A stretch of 64,000 nucleotides of DNA, from the NCBI RefSeq assembly GCF_033100115.1, contig NZ_CP136910.1:682001-746000 (forward strand), written 5' to 3'. A program made the translations under genes and the position numbers. The first letter of the stretch is position 1. The number at the start of each line of letters is the position of its first letter. Below the pieces are notes generated by a model, which was not told where the DNA came from, made no database searches, and was given only the letters and a program-made list of their open reading frames with translations. Shown here one piece after another: positions 17,290 through 26,330 of the stretch. Source of the stretch: Anaerocolumna sp. AGMB13020 (lineage in GTDB: Bacteria > Bacillota > Clostridia > Lachnospirales > Lachnospiraceae).

Positions 17290-18118
17290 AATTCCTTCTC
17301 CCTCCCATAACCCGCTTCCTCTTATGAGGCATAAACAGTTTCTCAATGACACCCATCAAGTAGAAACTTAAAATACCGATAATGGCACTCAGCAATACAA
17401 TCTGCCAAAATACCATAATAGACATGGCATGTTTCAAGGATTGCGATAACATACAACCAAGACCTCCATCTCCCTGCAGGGTATCCACCAGTATAGAAGC
17501 GGTTATTGCCATAGGTGCCGATATTTTCAGTCCGGTGAAAAAGTAAGGAATAGCCGAAGGTATCAAAGTCTTTGTATATACCTGCCATTTACTGGCTGCA
17601 CATATATACATCAGATCATGTTTTTCCCGTTCTATGGACTTAAAACCGGCCAGTGTATTGGCTGCTACCGGATAGAAGGTCAGGATTGCTGCAATTACGA
17701 TCCGGCTAATGCCAATATCTCTGGTGATTGCAAGAACAATTGGTGCCATTCCAAGTATTGGTATCATCTGGATTATCATGAGATATGGAAAAGCTATCTT
17801 TTCAATTACACCGGACAGATTCATTAGTAATGCCAGAATAAAACCACTGATCATACCAATGAAAAAACCGGCTGCTGCTCTTAAGAGAGTGGCACCGGCG
17901 TTGGTGATGACTATTTGGAGGGCTGTCTGCCCGCTGCTTACTGGTTTGTTACTGAATACAGAACCTAATATCTGGTAAATATGCGGTAATACATTTTCAG
18001 GTGTCCTCTTAGTTCCCTGTACATAAAAGGCTCCGATTTCCCAGACAATCATAATACCAAGAGCCCACACCAGCGTTACTGCTCCTTTGGTGTCTCCGAT
18101 TCTTTTTAAGATCTTCAA
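17273..18118 (-). CDS. ABC transporter permease (partner subunit)
   Basis: 281 residues of the same SsuC-like family, with the coupling loop DLMYICAASKWQVYTKTLIPSAIPYFFTGLK. The reading frame begins with TTG, not ATG; GGAGAG lies 8 nt upstream and no other start fits, so the TTG start is supported. It is preceded by the ATPase gene with a 32-bp gap and overlaps the second permease. Confidence 0.88.
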   Translation of the reverse strand: MKILKRIGDTKGAVTLVWALGIMIVWEIGAFYVQGTKRTPENVLPHIYQILGSVFSNKPVSSGQTALQIVITNAGATLLRAAAGFFIGMISGFILALLMNLSGVIEKIAFPYLMIIQMIPILGMAPIVLAITRDIGISRIVIAAILTFYPVAANTLAGFKSIEREKHDLMYICAASKWQVYTKTLIPSAIPYFFTGLKISAPMAITASILVDTLQGDGGLGCMLSQSLKHAMSIMVFWQIVLLSAIIGILSFYLMGVIEKLFMPHKRKRVMGGRRNYEDKE

Positions 18119-18150
18119 GGTTTTCTCTCCTTCCCAGCTATCATCCTCTG

Positions 18151-18924
18151 CTATACTCCTTCAAAGCTGTTTCTTACTTTTGCTACCAAAGTAGTAAATT
18201 CAAAGGTATCCTTTATTTCTTTTCTTCTGGGTCTTGGCAAATCAATATCTACTACTGCTGAAAGTCTTCCTGGATGAGGTGAGAGGACACATACTCTGTC
18301 AGAGAGGAATACAGCTTCTGCAATATTGTGAGTTACAAAGATAACCGTCTTGTTGGTTTTACTCCAGATTCGAAGCAAATCCTCATGAAGCTTCTCTCTT
18401 GTGAATTCATCCAAAGCGGAGAAAGGTTCATCCATTAATAAAATTTCCGGTCTTAAGGCCAAAGCTCTTGCTATACCTACCCTTTGCTGCATACCACCGC
18501 TTAACTGATGTGGATAATGCTCAGCAAAGGTCGTGAGTCCTACTAAGTCGAGCATTTTTTCAGCTCTGGCTTTTCTGTCTTCTTTTTTAACCTTCATCAG
18601 TTCCAAAGGCAATTCAATATTCTTTCTTACCGTACGCCATTCATAAAGTACCGGGCTCTGAAATACCATTCCATATTTGCGGCTAAGTCTTGCTGATTCC
18701 GTTGAACTTCCCTCTATGAGGACTTCTCCGCCTGTAGGCTTTAAAAGGTCAGCCACTATGCGAAGCAGTGTCGTCTTTCCGCAGCCGGATGGTCCAAGGA
18801 GAGAGATAAATTCACCTTTCTGTATGTCCAGGCTGACACCGGTTAATGCGGTGACCTCATTGTTGTCTGCCTGATAAATCATACTGACATTATTTAGTTT
18901 TATCTCGATATTAGTGTTTTCCAT
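18151..18924 (-). CDS. ABC transporter ATP-binding protein (pyrimidine-type uptake system)
   Basis: 257 residues of the SsuB/TauB-like ATPase family. Walker A GPSGCGKTT, Q-loop MVFQSPVLYEW, signature LSGGMQQR, Walker B EILLMDEPFSALD and H-loop IFVTHNIAEA are all intact. The ATG at 18924 follows AAAGGAG; a longer open frame upstream runs through the leader hairpin and is not coding. It is the first gene of the ten-gene cluster, downstream of a promoter and a terminator-like leader. Confidence 0.93.
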   Translation of the reverse strand: MENTNIEIKLNNVSMIYQADNNEVTALTGVSLDIQKGEFISLLGPSGCGKTTLLRIVADLLKPTGGEVLIEGSSTESARLSRKYGMVFQSPVLYEWRTVRKNIELPLELMKVKKEDRKARAEKMLDLVGLTTFAEHYPHQLSGGMQQRVGIARALALRPEILLMDEPFSALDEFTREKLHEDLLRIWSKTNKTVIFVTHNIAEAVFLSDRVCVLSPHPGRLSAVVDIDLPRPRRKEIKDTFEFTTLVAKVRNSFEGV

Positions 18925-18945
18925 GAAAGGCTCCTTTCGCTCTAT

Positions 18946-18990
18946 ACAAAAGCAAAAGGGCAACAGCGCCTTTTCCTGCGCCATTGCCCT
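18946..18990 (-). terminator. Leader terminator (possible attenuator) of the pyrimidine operon
   Basis: A 12-bp stem with two G-U pairs: 18958-18969 against 18978-18989 (GGGCAA...TTGCCC arms), followed on the minus strand by TTTTGCTTTTG. It lies within the roughly 75-nt leader between the promoter (19007-19034) and the ATPase start, so transcription must pass it. No tRNA-like or known riboswitch motif was seen. Confidence 0.65.
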
Positions 18991-18992
18991 AC

Positions 18993-19006
18993 GAATCATG
19001 TGATTC
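18993..19006. promoter_or_regulatory. Palindrome at the transcription start of the pyrimidine operon
   Basis: GAATCATGTGATTC: perfect 6-bp arms around TG, placed right at the predicted transcription start downstream of the -10 box. The position fits a repressor site. Confidence 0.45.
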
Positions 19007-19034
19007 ATTATACACGTATTTCCAAAAGAAGCAA
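19007..19034 (-). promoter_or_regulatory. Promoter of the pyrimidine import/catabolism operon
   Basis: Minus strand: -35 TTGCTT (19034-19029), 16-nt spacer, -10 TATAAT (19012-19007). Start expected near 19000. Confidence 0.6.
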
Positions 19035-19053
19035 GTGTTTTTTTCAAAATTTT

Positions 19054-19069
19054 ATGTGTTTTAGCACAT
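19054..19069. promoter_or_regulatory. TGTGTTNNAGCACA site 1 upstream of the pyrimidine promoter
   Basis: ATGTGTTTTAGCACAT, a near-perfect inverted repeat. Its centre is about 61-62 bp upstream of the predicted start, a typical activator position. The same core recurs at 19137-19152 and 33209-33224. Confidence 0.5.
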
Positions 19070-19136
19070 ATTATAATAATTATTTCGATAAAACCATTAA
19101 ATCAAGTATATATTCATATATTTTCGATGCAATATG

Positions 19137-19152
19137 TTGTGTTGCAGCACAA
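19137..19152. promoter_or_regulatory. TGTGTTNNAGCACA site 2 upstream of the pyrimidine promoter
   Basis: TTGTGTTGCAGCACAA, the same 14-bp core as site 1 with a different centre. Its centre is 83 bp from that of site 1, close to eight helical turns. Confidence 0.5.
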
Positions 19153-19180
19153 TTTATTTGCCTTTGTAACAGGTTACTTA

Positions 19181-21532
19181 CTATTCTGACCTTAAAGCTT
19201 CAATGGCATTCTTTCTGGAGGCCATTTTTGCCGGAATATGACCGCCTAATACAGTAAGAATGGTACTGATGGCAACCAGGAATACCGCATGTTCAATCTT
19301 AAGAGAAGCTACGCCTTCCAATTCTGTAATATTGAATAATATCGCATTGATGGGAAAGGTCAGAGCCCATGCCAAAACGACACCAAGTAAACCGGAAAAG
19401 ATTCCAAGAATGGTAGTTTCAGCGTCAAATACACGGGTAATATCCTTCTTTCTGGCCCCTAAAGCTCTTAAGATACCGATTTCTTTCGTGCGCTCCAATA
19501 CAGAAGTATATGTTATGATGGATATCATAATAAGGCTTACTACCAGTGAGATTGCTGCAAAGGCAATGAGAACAATGGTAATACCATCCATAATACCGCT
19601 GGTCAGGCTGGACATGGTTGCTGCCAGATCAGTATATACTACCTGGTCTTTCGAGTCTTTACCGGAATTATACTGATCCAGATAATCGGTAACCGCATCC
19701 TTATCTTCAAAATTATCGGGATAAACCATGATAACATAAGGAGTTGCATTTCCGCCAAGGTAGGATAAAAATACGTCTTTGGTGTCCTCTGTTAATTCCT
19801 CCATGGTTATCACGTTCTTGTCACTGTTCTCCTGCGCTTTTACAATAGCAGAATCTTTGGCACTGTCTATTACAAGTTCTGATAATTCATCGCTGTAGGC
19901 GATGCCCGGAAGCAGGAGACCCATGGTGACCTCTTCCTTCTGACGGACGACACCAGCTATCCTGACAGTAATGGAATCTGCTGAATCAAACATCGCCTGA
20001 TAATCGTTACCCGGCAAATAAGTTCCTGCTTCCGTGGGTACATAATATACATCATTGGGTATGATTTTAAATTCTGTTCCCACAATATCGTCAAAATCTA
20101 TACTGTCTTTTTTATCGGTATCAAAACCAAGACTCTTAAGGATATTATAGTCCACACGGTTTCGGGTATCAATTACAAGTACCAGGTCGGTTTCTTTTGT
20201 GGGATATTCCCCGGATAACAGATCATAGTTCTTAGTCAGATAAGACTCTTCGTCCGCTCTTAATTGTTTCGGATAGGAAGAGAGTCCCATTGAGCCGGTT
20301 AGTGCTGCTCCTGATCCGCTGTTACCGGAGCTCTGGCTCTGGGAACTTAAGGATACAGGTATTACGTTGCCCTCTGTTTTGCGGACCATGTTCATGGATA
20401 CCAATCTGGAGTATCCGATGCTGCTGCAGATTTCAGGATCAATCTTGTTCAGGTAATCCAAATACTCCTGTGTAAAGATATTTCTGTGGGAAATCTGAGT
20501 GTCCGCCGGGTCATACAGAGTTACTTTATCTGTTTCCTTAAAAGATTCTGCTTCTTCATTGGCTCTCTCCTCCCGCATCTTCTCCATGCTCTCTGCATCT
20601 ACTGTTGCAGCTGACTGGGAAATAATAATGGGGAACTCCGCCATGGCATCTCTTTGAAAGTCATCAATCTGAGTCTGAAAACCAGTAGACAAACTCAATA
20701 TAACTGCGATTCCGATAATACCGATACTGGAAGCAAAAGCAGTTAATATGGTCCTGCCCTTTTTGGTACGGATATTGTTAAAGGAAAGCCTTAAAGCTGT
20801 AAGAAAACTCATACTGGTCTTTTTAAGCTTAAACTCATCCCCTTTTGGTCTTTCCATATGAGGATGGGTATCGGATATGATTTTACCATCCTGAAACCTT
20901 ATGATACGATCCGCATAACTCTCTGCCAGTTCCGGGTTGTGAGTTACCATGATTACCAGTCGTTCTTTGGCAACTTCTTTGATTAGTTCCATGATCTGAA
21001 TGCTTGTATTGCTGTCCAGAGCGCCGGTCGGTTCATCACACAAAAGAATCTCCGGATCATTTGCCAATGCTCTGGCTATGGCAACACGCTGCATCTGTCC
21101 ACCGGAGAGCTGATTGGGTTTCTTATGCAAATGCTCCTTTAACCCAACCTTTTCCAGTACTTCGATAGCTCTTCTATGCTTTTCTTCTGCTGATACACCA
21201 CTTAAGGTCATTCCAAGCTCCACATTCGCTACAATACTTAAATGCATGATCAGATTATAGCTCTGAAATACAAACCCTATGGAATTGTTTCGATAGGCAT
21301 CCCAATCTCTATCGGTAAAATCCGCTGTTTTCTTACCCTTGATTACAAGATCTCCGGAATCATACCTGTCGAGTCCTCCGATGATATTCAAGCAAGTTGT
21401 CTTTCCAGAACCGCTTGTTCCAAGTATTGCCACGAATTCCTTTTGCCTGAAGGCAACACTGATTCCGTCAAGAGCCTTGGTCTCTATGCCTCCGACGTTA
21501 TAGGATCTCTTTATATTTTTTAATTCCAGCAA
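19181..21532 (-). CDS. Fused ABC exporter, ATPase plus MacB/FtsX-type permease
   Basis: 783 residues. The N-terminal 230 are a LolD/MacB-type ATPase (Walker [33 protein letters not shown]). Then one membrane helix ([16 protein letters not shown]), a large extracytoplasmic domain of about 350 residues, and three C-terminal helices with the FtsX signature [21 protein letters not shown]. Such proteins export peptides or act in envelope stress and antimicrobial peptide resistance rather than in import. The start was set at a TTG (21532) because AAGGAGG lies 8 nt upstream; the ATG 18 codons earlier has no ribosome site. Monocistronic. Confidence 0.9.
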   Translation of the reverse strand: MLELKNIKRSYNVGGIETKALDGISVAFRQKEFVAILGTSGSGKTTCLNIIGGLDRYDSGDLVIKGKKTADFTDRDWDAYRNNSIGFVFQSYNLIMHLSIVANVELGMTLSGVSAEEKHRRAIEVLEKVGLKEHLHKKPNQLSGGQMQRVAIARALANDPEILLCDEPTGALDSNTSIQIMELIKEVAKERLVIMVTHNPELAESYADRIIRFQDGKIISDTHPHMERPKGDEFKLKKTSMSFLTALRLSFNNIRTKKGRTILTAFASSIGIIGIAVILSLSTGFQTQIDDFQRDAMAEFPIIISQSAATVDAESMEKMREERANEEAESFKETDKVTLYDPADTQISHRNIFTQEYLDYLNKIDPEICSSIGYSRLVSMNMVRKTEGNVIPVSLSSQSQSSGNSGSGAALTGSMGLSSYPKQLRADEESYLTKNYDLLSGEYPTKETDLVLVIDTRNRVDYNILKSLGFDTDKKDSIDFDDIVGTEFKIIPNDVYYVPTEAGTYLPGNDYQAMFDSADSITVRIAGVVRQKEEVTMGLLLPGIAYSDELSELVIDSAKDSAIVKAQENSDKNVITMEELTEDTKDVFLSYLGGNATPYVIMVYPDNFEDKDAVTDYLDQYNSGKDSKDQVVYTDLAATMSSLTSGIMDGITIVLIAFAAISLVVSLIMISIITYTSVLERTKEIGILRALGARKKDITRVFDAETTILGIFSGLLGVVLAWALTFPINAILFNITELEGVASLKIEHAVFLVAISTILTVLGGHIPAKMASRKNAIEALRSE

Positions 21533-21765
21533 ACTTTTTTCCTCCTTATGTCTTAAGTATTTTGCCACGTTCCTGTCATTATACATAACAGAGGTAGCAA
21601 AATCAAAAAAAATACTCTTAAATAATTGTTAAAATTTTATGATAAATGCTGAGACAAGATTTACTTACAAATTTAATACTTTTTTCTCCTATATCTTTAC
21701 AAATATCATATTACGTTATATACCATACATACTGTTTTGTATTTTTAGTATATATAGGATGGAAT

Positions 21766-22917
21766 ATGAAAAAAATAAACTCTATCAACTATGGTTACAA
21801 GATAATATGTGGTGCTGCATTCTGCTTGATTATTGTCCCCATATGCTGTCATTTACTCTGGACAATAACAAACCTGTCACTGCTTCAGTTATTTTCAAAG
21901 GTGTTTATCATAATAGGTTTTATCATACTTTTATTCCTTTTTCTTTTGCTGAAAATTGAGCTTTCTCAGGACAAGAAAATAAATGACTATTATAAGGCCA
22001 ACTCACAATGCCGCCTGCCACTGAAGAATGGTTTATTTGAATGCCAGAGCTGCAGAAATAATCAGGTAAATGCAGAACATAGAAGTTGTATTATCTGCGG
22101 TACAAATTTTAAAATAGGAGAGCATAGAATGGAATTCAAAAACAATCATGATTTACTGCCGATATCAGAGACTTTATTTATCCCGCTTGTAGCACGTGCT
22201 TTTGAAACGGCAAAGGAAAACCCAATAATTTCAGATGAAAAGTCATCAGAAATTCTTAAAACCGTAGAACTTAATGATATAATAACAGATGGTGGACAAA
22301 TAGCAACACATGGTATTTTAGCGCGTACAAAGATTATTGACGATGAGGTAACAAATATTTTATCCCAGGCTGTAAATACTACGATCATTAATCTGGGGGC
22401 AGGATTAGACACTCGGATAACACGACTGGATAATGGTCATTTGAAATGGTATGACCTGGATCTGCCGGATGTTATTCAAATCAGAAGACGGTACTTTACT
22501 GAAAATGAACGTATTCAGTTTATTTCCAAATCGGTCCTGGACCCATCATGGACGGACCAGATCCATAACGGTGAGAACAGTACGGTCATTATCATCGCAG
22601 AAGGTCTCCTTATGTATTTCAGCGAGGAAGAGGTGTCTGAAATATTGTCACTTATTGCAAATCGGTTCCCTGGAGCCCATATGTTCTTCGATGTCATACA
22701 TAGCTATTTTATCAATAAAAAAATTAGTAATACCTTTATGTGGGGAATTGACAAGGCGAAAGATATTGAGAAGCTGAATCCAACTATTCAATTAATTCAT
22801 TCCTGGAGTGCCGGTGATCTTTTAAAAGAACGTCAGCCAAAGATATTTCGCTTCCTAAATTTCCTGCCTGCCACCAGAAACAGAAGTCAAATACTGCACC
22901 TTCAGTTTAAGCAGTAA
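21766..22917 (+). CDS. Membrane-anchored zinc-ribbon protein fused to an LCM/PPM1-type methyltransferase
   Basis: 383 residues from the ATG at 21766 (AGGATGG upstream). Two N-terminal membrane helices (ICGAAFCLIIVPICCHLLW; VFIIIGFIILLFLFLLLK) are followed by a four-Cys ribbon (CQSCRNN...CIICG, about residues 94-113). The remaining 260 residues are a class I SAM methyltransferase of the leucine carboxyl methyltransferase/TcmP-like family: ILARTKIIDDEV, INLGAGLDTRITRL (SAM site) and VIIIAEGLLMYFSEEEV. A second in-frame ATG at 22130 has a better ribosome site (AGGAGA) and would give the methyltransferase alone. The substrate is unknown. A TetR regulator follows 21 bp downstream. Confidence 0.8.
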   Translation: MKKINSINYGYKIICGAAFCLIIVPICCHLLWTITNLSLLQLFSKVFIIIGFIILLFLFLLLKIELSQDKKINDYYKANSQCRLPLKNGLFECQSCRNNQVNAEHRSCIICGTNFKIGEHRMEFKNNHDLLPISETLFIPLVARAFETAKENPIISDEKSSEILKTVELNDIITDGGQIATHGILARTKIIDDEVTNILSQAVNTTIINLGAGLDTRITRLDNGHLKWYDLDLPDVIQIRRRYFTENERIQFISKSVLDPSWTDQIHNGENSTVIIIAEGLLMYFSEEEVSEILSLIANRFPGAHMFFDVIHSYFINKKISNTFMWGIDKAKDIEKLNPTIQLIHSWSAGDLLKERQPKIFRFLNFLPATRNRSQILHLQFKQ

Positions 22918-22938
22918 CTTTATAAGGAGAAGTGAGGC

Positions 22939-23526
22939 ATGCCGCGTTTTAGCGAAAATGAGAAAAAAAGATTATCTGAAAAACTCCTTACGGAGGGAGA
23001 AAGGCTTTTTACCAAACACGGAATCAAGAAAGTCACCATTGATGATATTGTCGAAGCCGTAGGAATAGCAAAAGCGTCCTTTTATACTTTTTATGAAAGT
23101 AAAGAGTATCTTTATTTAGACATAGTTCAAAACATACAACAGAAAATTTTTGCAGAACTAAATACGAGACTGGATTCCAATACAGCTTTATCAAATAAAG
23201 AGCGTGTTCTGCAGGTGTTTGATTGGATGAATACGCTGATGTATCAATACCCTATTTTAACTCATATGGATACTGTTACCACAGAGTTGATTGCCCGTAA
23301 AGTCTCAACGGAACGGCTGCTGCTATTCCAGGAGCAAAATTATGATGCTGCCCTGGTACTGTATAATCATGGAGTACGTTTTTCCTGTGATATTAAGACA
23401 GTGTCCCATACTTTTCAGGCTATTTACCACAGCTGGATGTATCTGCACGCTCAGGGAGAAGAAGTACAAGCCGCAGTAACTGGCCTTCTTTTGCAAGGTG
23501 TTGTCAGCCAGATTGTCACCAATTAG
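22939..23526 (+). CDS. TetR-family transcriptional regulator
   Basis: 195 residues. The N-terminal helix-turn-helix is typical: LFTKHGIKKVTIDDIVEAVGIAKASFYTFYESKEYLYLDIV. The C-terminal ligand-binding part is all helical and not further classifiable. AAGGAG precedes the ATG, 21 bp after the methyltransferase stop, so the two form an operon and the regulator probably controls it. Confidence 0.9.
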   Translation: MPRFSENEKKRLSEKLLTEGERLFTKHGIKKVTIDDIVEAVGIAKASFYTFYESKEYLYLDIVQNIQQKIFAELNTRLDSNTALSNKERVLQVFDWMNTLMYQYPILTHMDTVTTELIARKVSTERLLLFQEQNYDAALVLYNHGVRFSCDIKTVSHTFQAIYHSWMYLHAQGEEVQAAVTGLLLQGVVSQIVTN

Positions 23527-23540
23527 TGAATAATTGATAA

Positions 23541-23579
23541 GACTTGTCAAATGCCATTCAAGCTGTCATTTGACAAGTC
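23541..23579. terminator. Hairpin between tetR and hisS
   Basis: A perfect 13-bp stem, GACTTGTCAAATG (23541-23553) against CATTTGACAAGTC (23567-23579), with a 13-nt loop. It lies between convergent genes but lacks a T tract on either strand, so termination or 3'-end protection are both possible. Confidence 0.5.
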
Positions 23580-23617
23580 CATATTGATAACTTAATAAAA
23601 AGTCATTTATGGGATTA

Positions 23618-24853
23618 TTAATCCCCTATCAATTGCAATTCTTCTGATTGTCCATAAATAAAGAAACCATCATACCCCTGCTCTTTCAGTCTGTCAATAA
23701 ATTTACCTGTCTTCTTCGGTTTCACATACAGTGCCACGTTGTGCGTCTCACGGAAATTCTTAGCAGTCTCCATCGCTGGAAGGAAATCCTTCTCCTCATA
23801 AATAACAGCAATCTGCTTCTTCCTGTCAGGAATCTGATAACCGATATCCGTTAAGATTCCGAATATTCTTTCAAATCCGATAGAAAATCCAACCGCAGGT
23901 ACACTGTCATTTAAAAATTTTCCGATTAGGTTATCGTATCTTCCGCCACCTGCTATTGCACCTCTGAATTTCGTACTTTCTACTTCAAAAACAGTACCGG
24001 TATAATAACCCTGTCCTCTGATAAGGGTAATATCATAATCAATTTCCAATTCACTGTTTACAGCTTTTACAGACTCCAGGATAAATTGAATTTCCTTTAA
24101 ACTTTCTTCTTCCGGGCAGATTTCCGATGCCTTACTTAAAGTAAAAGGTTTGGTAGAAAGTATCTCTGCAAGCTTCTCTATGCTGGCTGCAGCATATCCC
24201 TTACCGGCAAGTTCGTTCTTGACTCCGTCAAGCCCAATCTTATCCAGCTTATCGATAGAAATGCAGACACTGTCAAGCTCTTCTGCCCCAAAACCTGCCG
24301 TAGTCAGAATGGCTTTTAGAAGCTTTCTATTGTTGATCTTTACCTTGAATTCACCGATTCCGATATTCTTAAGTGCCTGAGCGGTTGTAATTATAAGTTC
24401 AACCTCTGCTGTCAGGGAGGTGGTTCCAATGATGTCAATATCACATTGATAGAACTCTCTTAGACGTCCTTTCTGAGGACGTTCCGCACGGTAGACTCTG
24501 TCTATCTGTATGCACTTAAAGGGTGCCAGAAGCTTGTCCTTATTGCTTGCATAATATCTGCTGAGGGGTAAGGTAAGATCATAGCGAAGTCCCATATCAC
24601 TAAGCTCTTTTTCTTCTTTTGCCTCGAGTGCTTTCTCTAATTTATCCCCTCTTTTTAATATTTTAAAGATAAGGTTTAAATTCTCGCCACCTTCACTTTT
24701 ATCCAGATTCTCAATATCCTCAATGACCGGTGTCATAATTCTCTGAAAACCGCAGGATTGATAGGTTTTTAATATCTGATCCATTAAATAGTCCCTAAGG
24801 GCTGCTTCTTTTGGTAAATAATCATTGGTTCCTTTTACGGTAGAAATTTTCAT
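23618..24853 (-). CDS. hisS: Histidyl-tRNA synthetase
   Basis: 411-residue class II synthetase that charges tRNA-His. Motif 2 region FKCIQIDRVYRAERPQKGRLREFYQCDIDIIG, histidine-binding loop IRGQGYYTGTVFEVES, and GGGRYDNLIGKF then GFSIGFERIFGIL (motif 3) are intact. Instead of the usual bacterial LRPEGT it has LRYDLTLPLSRYYA, as in archaeal/eukaryotic-like HisRS and some bacterial lineages, and FKILKRGDKLE. Start ATG at 24853 follows AAGGAAG. The approximately 400-nt region upstream is non-coding and structured; no T-box signature was found. Confidence 0.92.
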   Translation of the reverse strand: MKISTVKGTNDYLPKEAALRDYLMDQILKTYQSCGFQRIMTPVIEDIENLDKSEGGENLNLIFKILKRGDKLEKALEAKEEKELSDMGLRYDLTLPLSRYYASNKDKLLAPFKCIQIDRVYRAERPQKGRLREFYQCDIDIIGTTSLTAEVELIITTAQALKNIGIGEFKVKINNRKLLKAILTTAGFGAEELDSVCISIDKLDKIGLDGVKNELAGKGYAAASIEKLAEILSTKPFTLSKASEICPEEESLKEIQFILESVKAVNSELEIDYDITLIRGQGYYTGTVFEVESTKFRGAIAGGGRYDNLIGKFLNDSVPAVGFSIGFERIFGILTDIGYQIPDRKKQIAVIYEEKDFLPAMETAKNFRETHNVALYVKPKKTGKFIDRLKEQGYDGFFIYGQSEELQLIGD

Positions 24854-25262
24854 AGCTGTTCTTCCTTCTTTCAATAAATTATTGTTACAGGCACAGAGAA
24901 TGCCTGAGGTAATTACAAAAACCCCATTTGCTGTTCTGTCCGCTTCATTTGTTATCAATCTACTTTATTTCTGTACAAATGGCATCATTTTGCTTCCCAA
25001 ACAGCAGCTTACTTACTGTCTCTTGCATCTTGTCGCTTTTAACAGACCCAGGGAAATCTGCTCCCTAAAGCGTAACCCCCTCATGGAAACAATAGTCAAA
25101 CGCACCCTAAATAACAGAATTTGGCAGCATGGAATGCTGCCCTTTATCACACGATATAAAATTCGGCCTCTCATATATCCGCCTTCTGTGTTAACAGTAA
25201 CTGTTCTTTTATCAGGCGAATAAAGAATACCGGAAATAAATCCTGCTAACAACATAACGAAG
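24854..25262 (-). other. Long structured leader of hisS (no convincing gene)
   Basis: About 410 nt between the promoter/palindrome at 25263-25306 and hisS. On the minus strand it holds several hairpins: GGCAGCAT-TCC-ATGCTGCC (25140-25122), AGGGA...TCCCT near 25067-25050, and CAGGCA...TGCCTG just before the hisS ribosome site. The 104-residue frame crossing it overlaps the lipase gene, lacks a ribosome site and has no coding character. The conserved T-box sequence is absent. Confidence 0.5.
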
Positions 25263-25280
25263 AGTATTCTTAAGAATACT
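25263..25280. promoter_or_regulatory. Perfect 18-bp palindrome overlapping the hisS leader promoter
   Basis: AGTATTCTTAAGAATACT is its own reverse complement over 18 bp. It starts within the -10 box and covers the predicted transcription start, the ideal place for a repressor. It lies immediately after the lipase stop codon. Confidence 0.55.
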
Positions 25281-25306
25281 TTAATGTAACACAGTGTATT
25301 TGTCAA
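25278..25306 (-). promoter_or_regulatory. Promoter for the hisS transcript
   Basis: Minus strand: consensus -35 TTGACA (25306-25301), 17-nt spacer, -10 TAAAGT (25283-25278). It lies inside the last codons of the lipase gene. Confidence 0.55.
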
Positions 25307-26222
25307 GCAGATAGTAGTCTTTTCCATGACTGTTTGCCAGTATTTGCAATGCTCCGTAACGTATTACCTGTTCTATGGCACAGAAGGAATTAAGGGTTTC
25401 TCCTGATATATTTCTTGCATTCGGCGGGTATTTTCCATAATTATCCACCTGATGATATATGCAGAATTCCTCTCCTACCGATTTATATGCCGGCAGTTTA
25501 AAACATTCGGCAAATAGTTCCTGAATGGGTCCAAGCCGTTTTAATAAGGTCATTTCCTGTACGGTTAAAGGCAGATGACAGACAACATCCAAAAAAGCCT
25601 CATAACGATAGTGTTTCAGTTGGTAATTTTCAGCGAATATCCTGTCTCCAACTCTTGGCGCACCAAAGGTATATAACGTTATCCTGTTCTTATATTCTTC
25701 TTGGTTTATTTCTGCCAGCATTTCTGCCATTAAACAGGCAACGGCTCCGCCTTTGCTATGACCGGTAACTATTATTTCCGGCTCCAGACCACTGCCTTTA
25801 AGTTTATCATAAAGTACTGCTGCCTGAGTTAACATACCCGTCTTAAGACTTTCTGCAGCACTTAAAAACCCTCCATGGACGAACCCCCTGCCATAAGGAG
25901 TAAAGGGTACAGGAAAAGCAATAAAATTATTCAGCCAATCCAGAATGCTGCCCTCCAAGGTATCATCCCCATCTGTTCCTCTTAATGCGATTATGAGCTT
26001 ATTTCCGGCTATACCCATTAATCCGGCATGTATATTATTAAGACCCGCTGAAAAGGTATATATTTTATCTGTAAATCCAGCCATCTTATACCAGTTGACC
26101 GGTCTTCCATTCAGCCACTCATCAATCCTTATGCGATAATAAACCGGTAGCTTTCCTCCTTTAATGTTATACGTCAGCATAGAAGCTGCTAACATAGCCA
26201 TGGAATCCTTATTGTCAAACAT
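25281..26222 (-). CDS. Lipase class 3-type alpha/beta hydrolase
   Basis: 313 residues. The nucleophile elbow VTGHSKGGAVACLMAE and the YTFGAPRVGD motif define the lipase class 3 family; the Asp (DVVCHLP) and His (CIYHQVDNYG) of the triad follow at the expected distances. IIALRGTDGDDTLEGSILDWLNN is the typical strand before. No signal peptide, so it may be intracellular or exported by another route. The ATG at 26222 follows GGTGG; longer frames begin with TTG or a poorly placed ATG. It follows an unknown gene on the same strand by 108 bp. Confidence 0.85.
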   Translation of the reverse strand: MFDNKDSMAMLAASMLTYNIKGGKLPVYYRIRIDEWLNGRPVNWYKMAGFTDKIYTFSAGLNNIHAGLMGIAGNKLIIALRGTDGDDTLEGSILDWLNNFIAFPVPFTPYGRGFVHGGFLSAAESLKTGMLTQAAVLYDKLKGSGLEPEIIVTGHSKGGAVACLMAEMLAEINQEEYKNRITLYTFGAPRVGDRIFAENYQLKHYRYEAFLDVVCHLPLTVQEMTLLKRLGPIQELFAECFKLPAYKSVGEEFCIYHQVDNYGKYPPNARNISGETLNSFCAIEQVIRYGALQILANSHGKDYYLLDKYTVLH

Positions 26223-26330
26223 AATCACCACCATTTCTCTATCAATGATCGATAGATTATAACCTGCCCCTCTGTATACCAAGACTGCTTCTGATACATC
26301 TTTAATAGAAAGAATAGACTCAAGTGTAAT

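Noticed and set aside
24854..25262. T-box riboswitch upstream of hisS
   Set aside because: The conserved T-box core sequence and a specifier-type Stem I are not found on the minus strand.
25013..25327. 104-residue minus-strand frame between hisS and the lipase
   Set aside because: It overlaps the lipase end in another frame, crosses several hairpins, lacks a ribosome site and has a non-coding-like basic composition. I treat the region as an untranslated leader.
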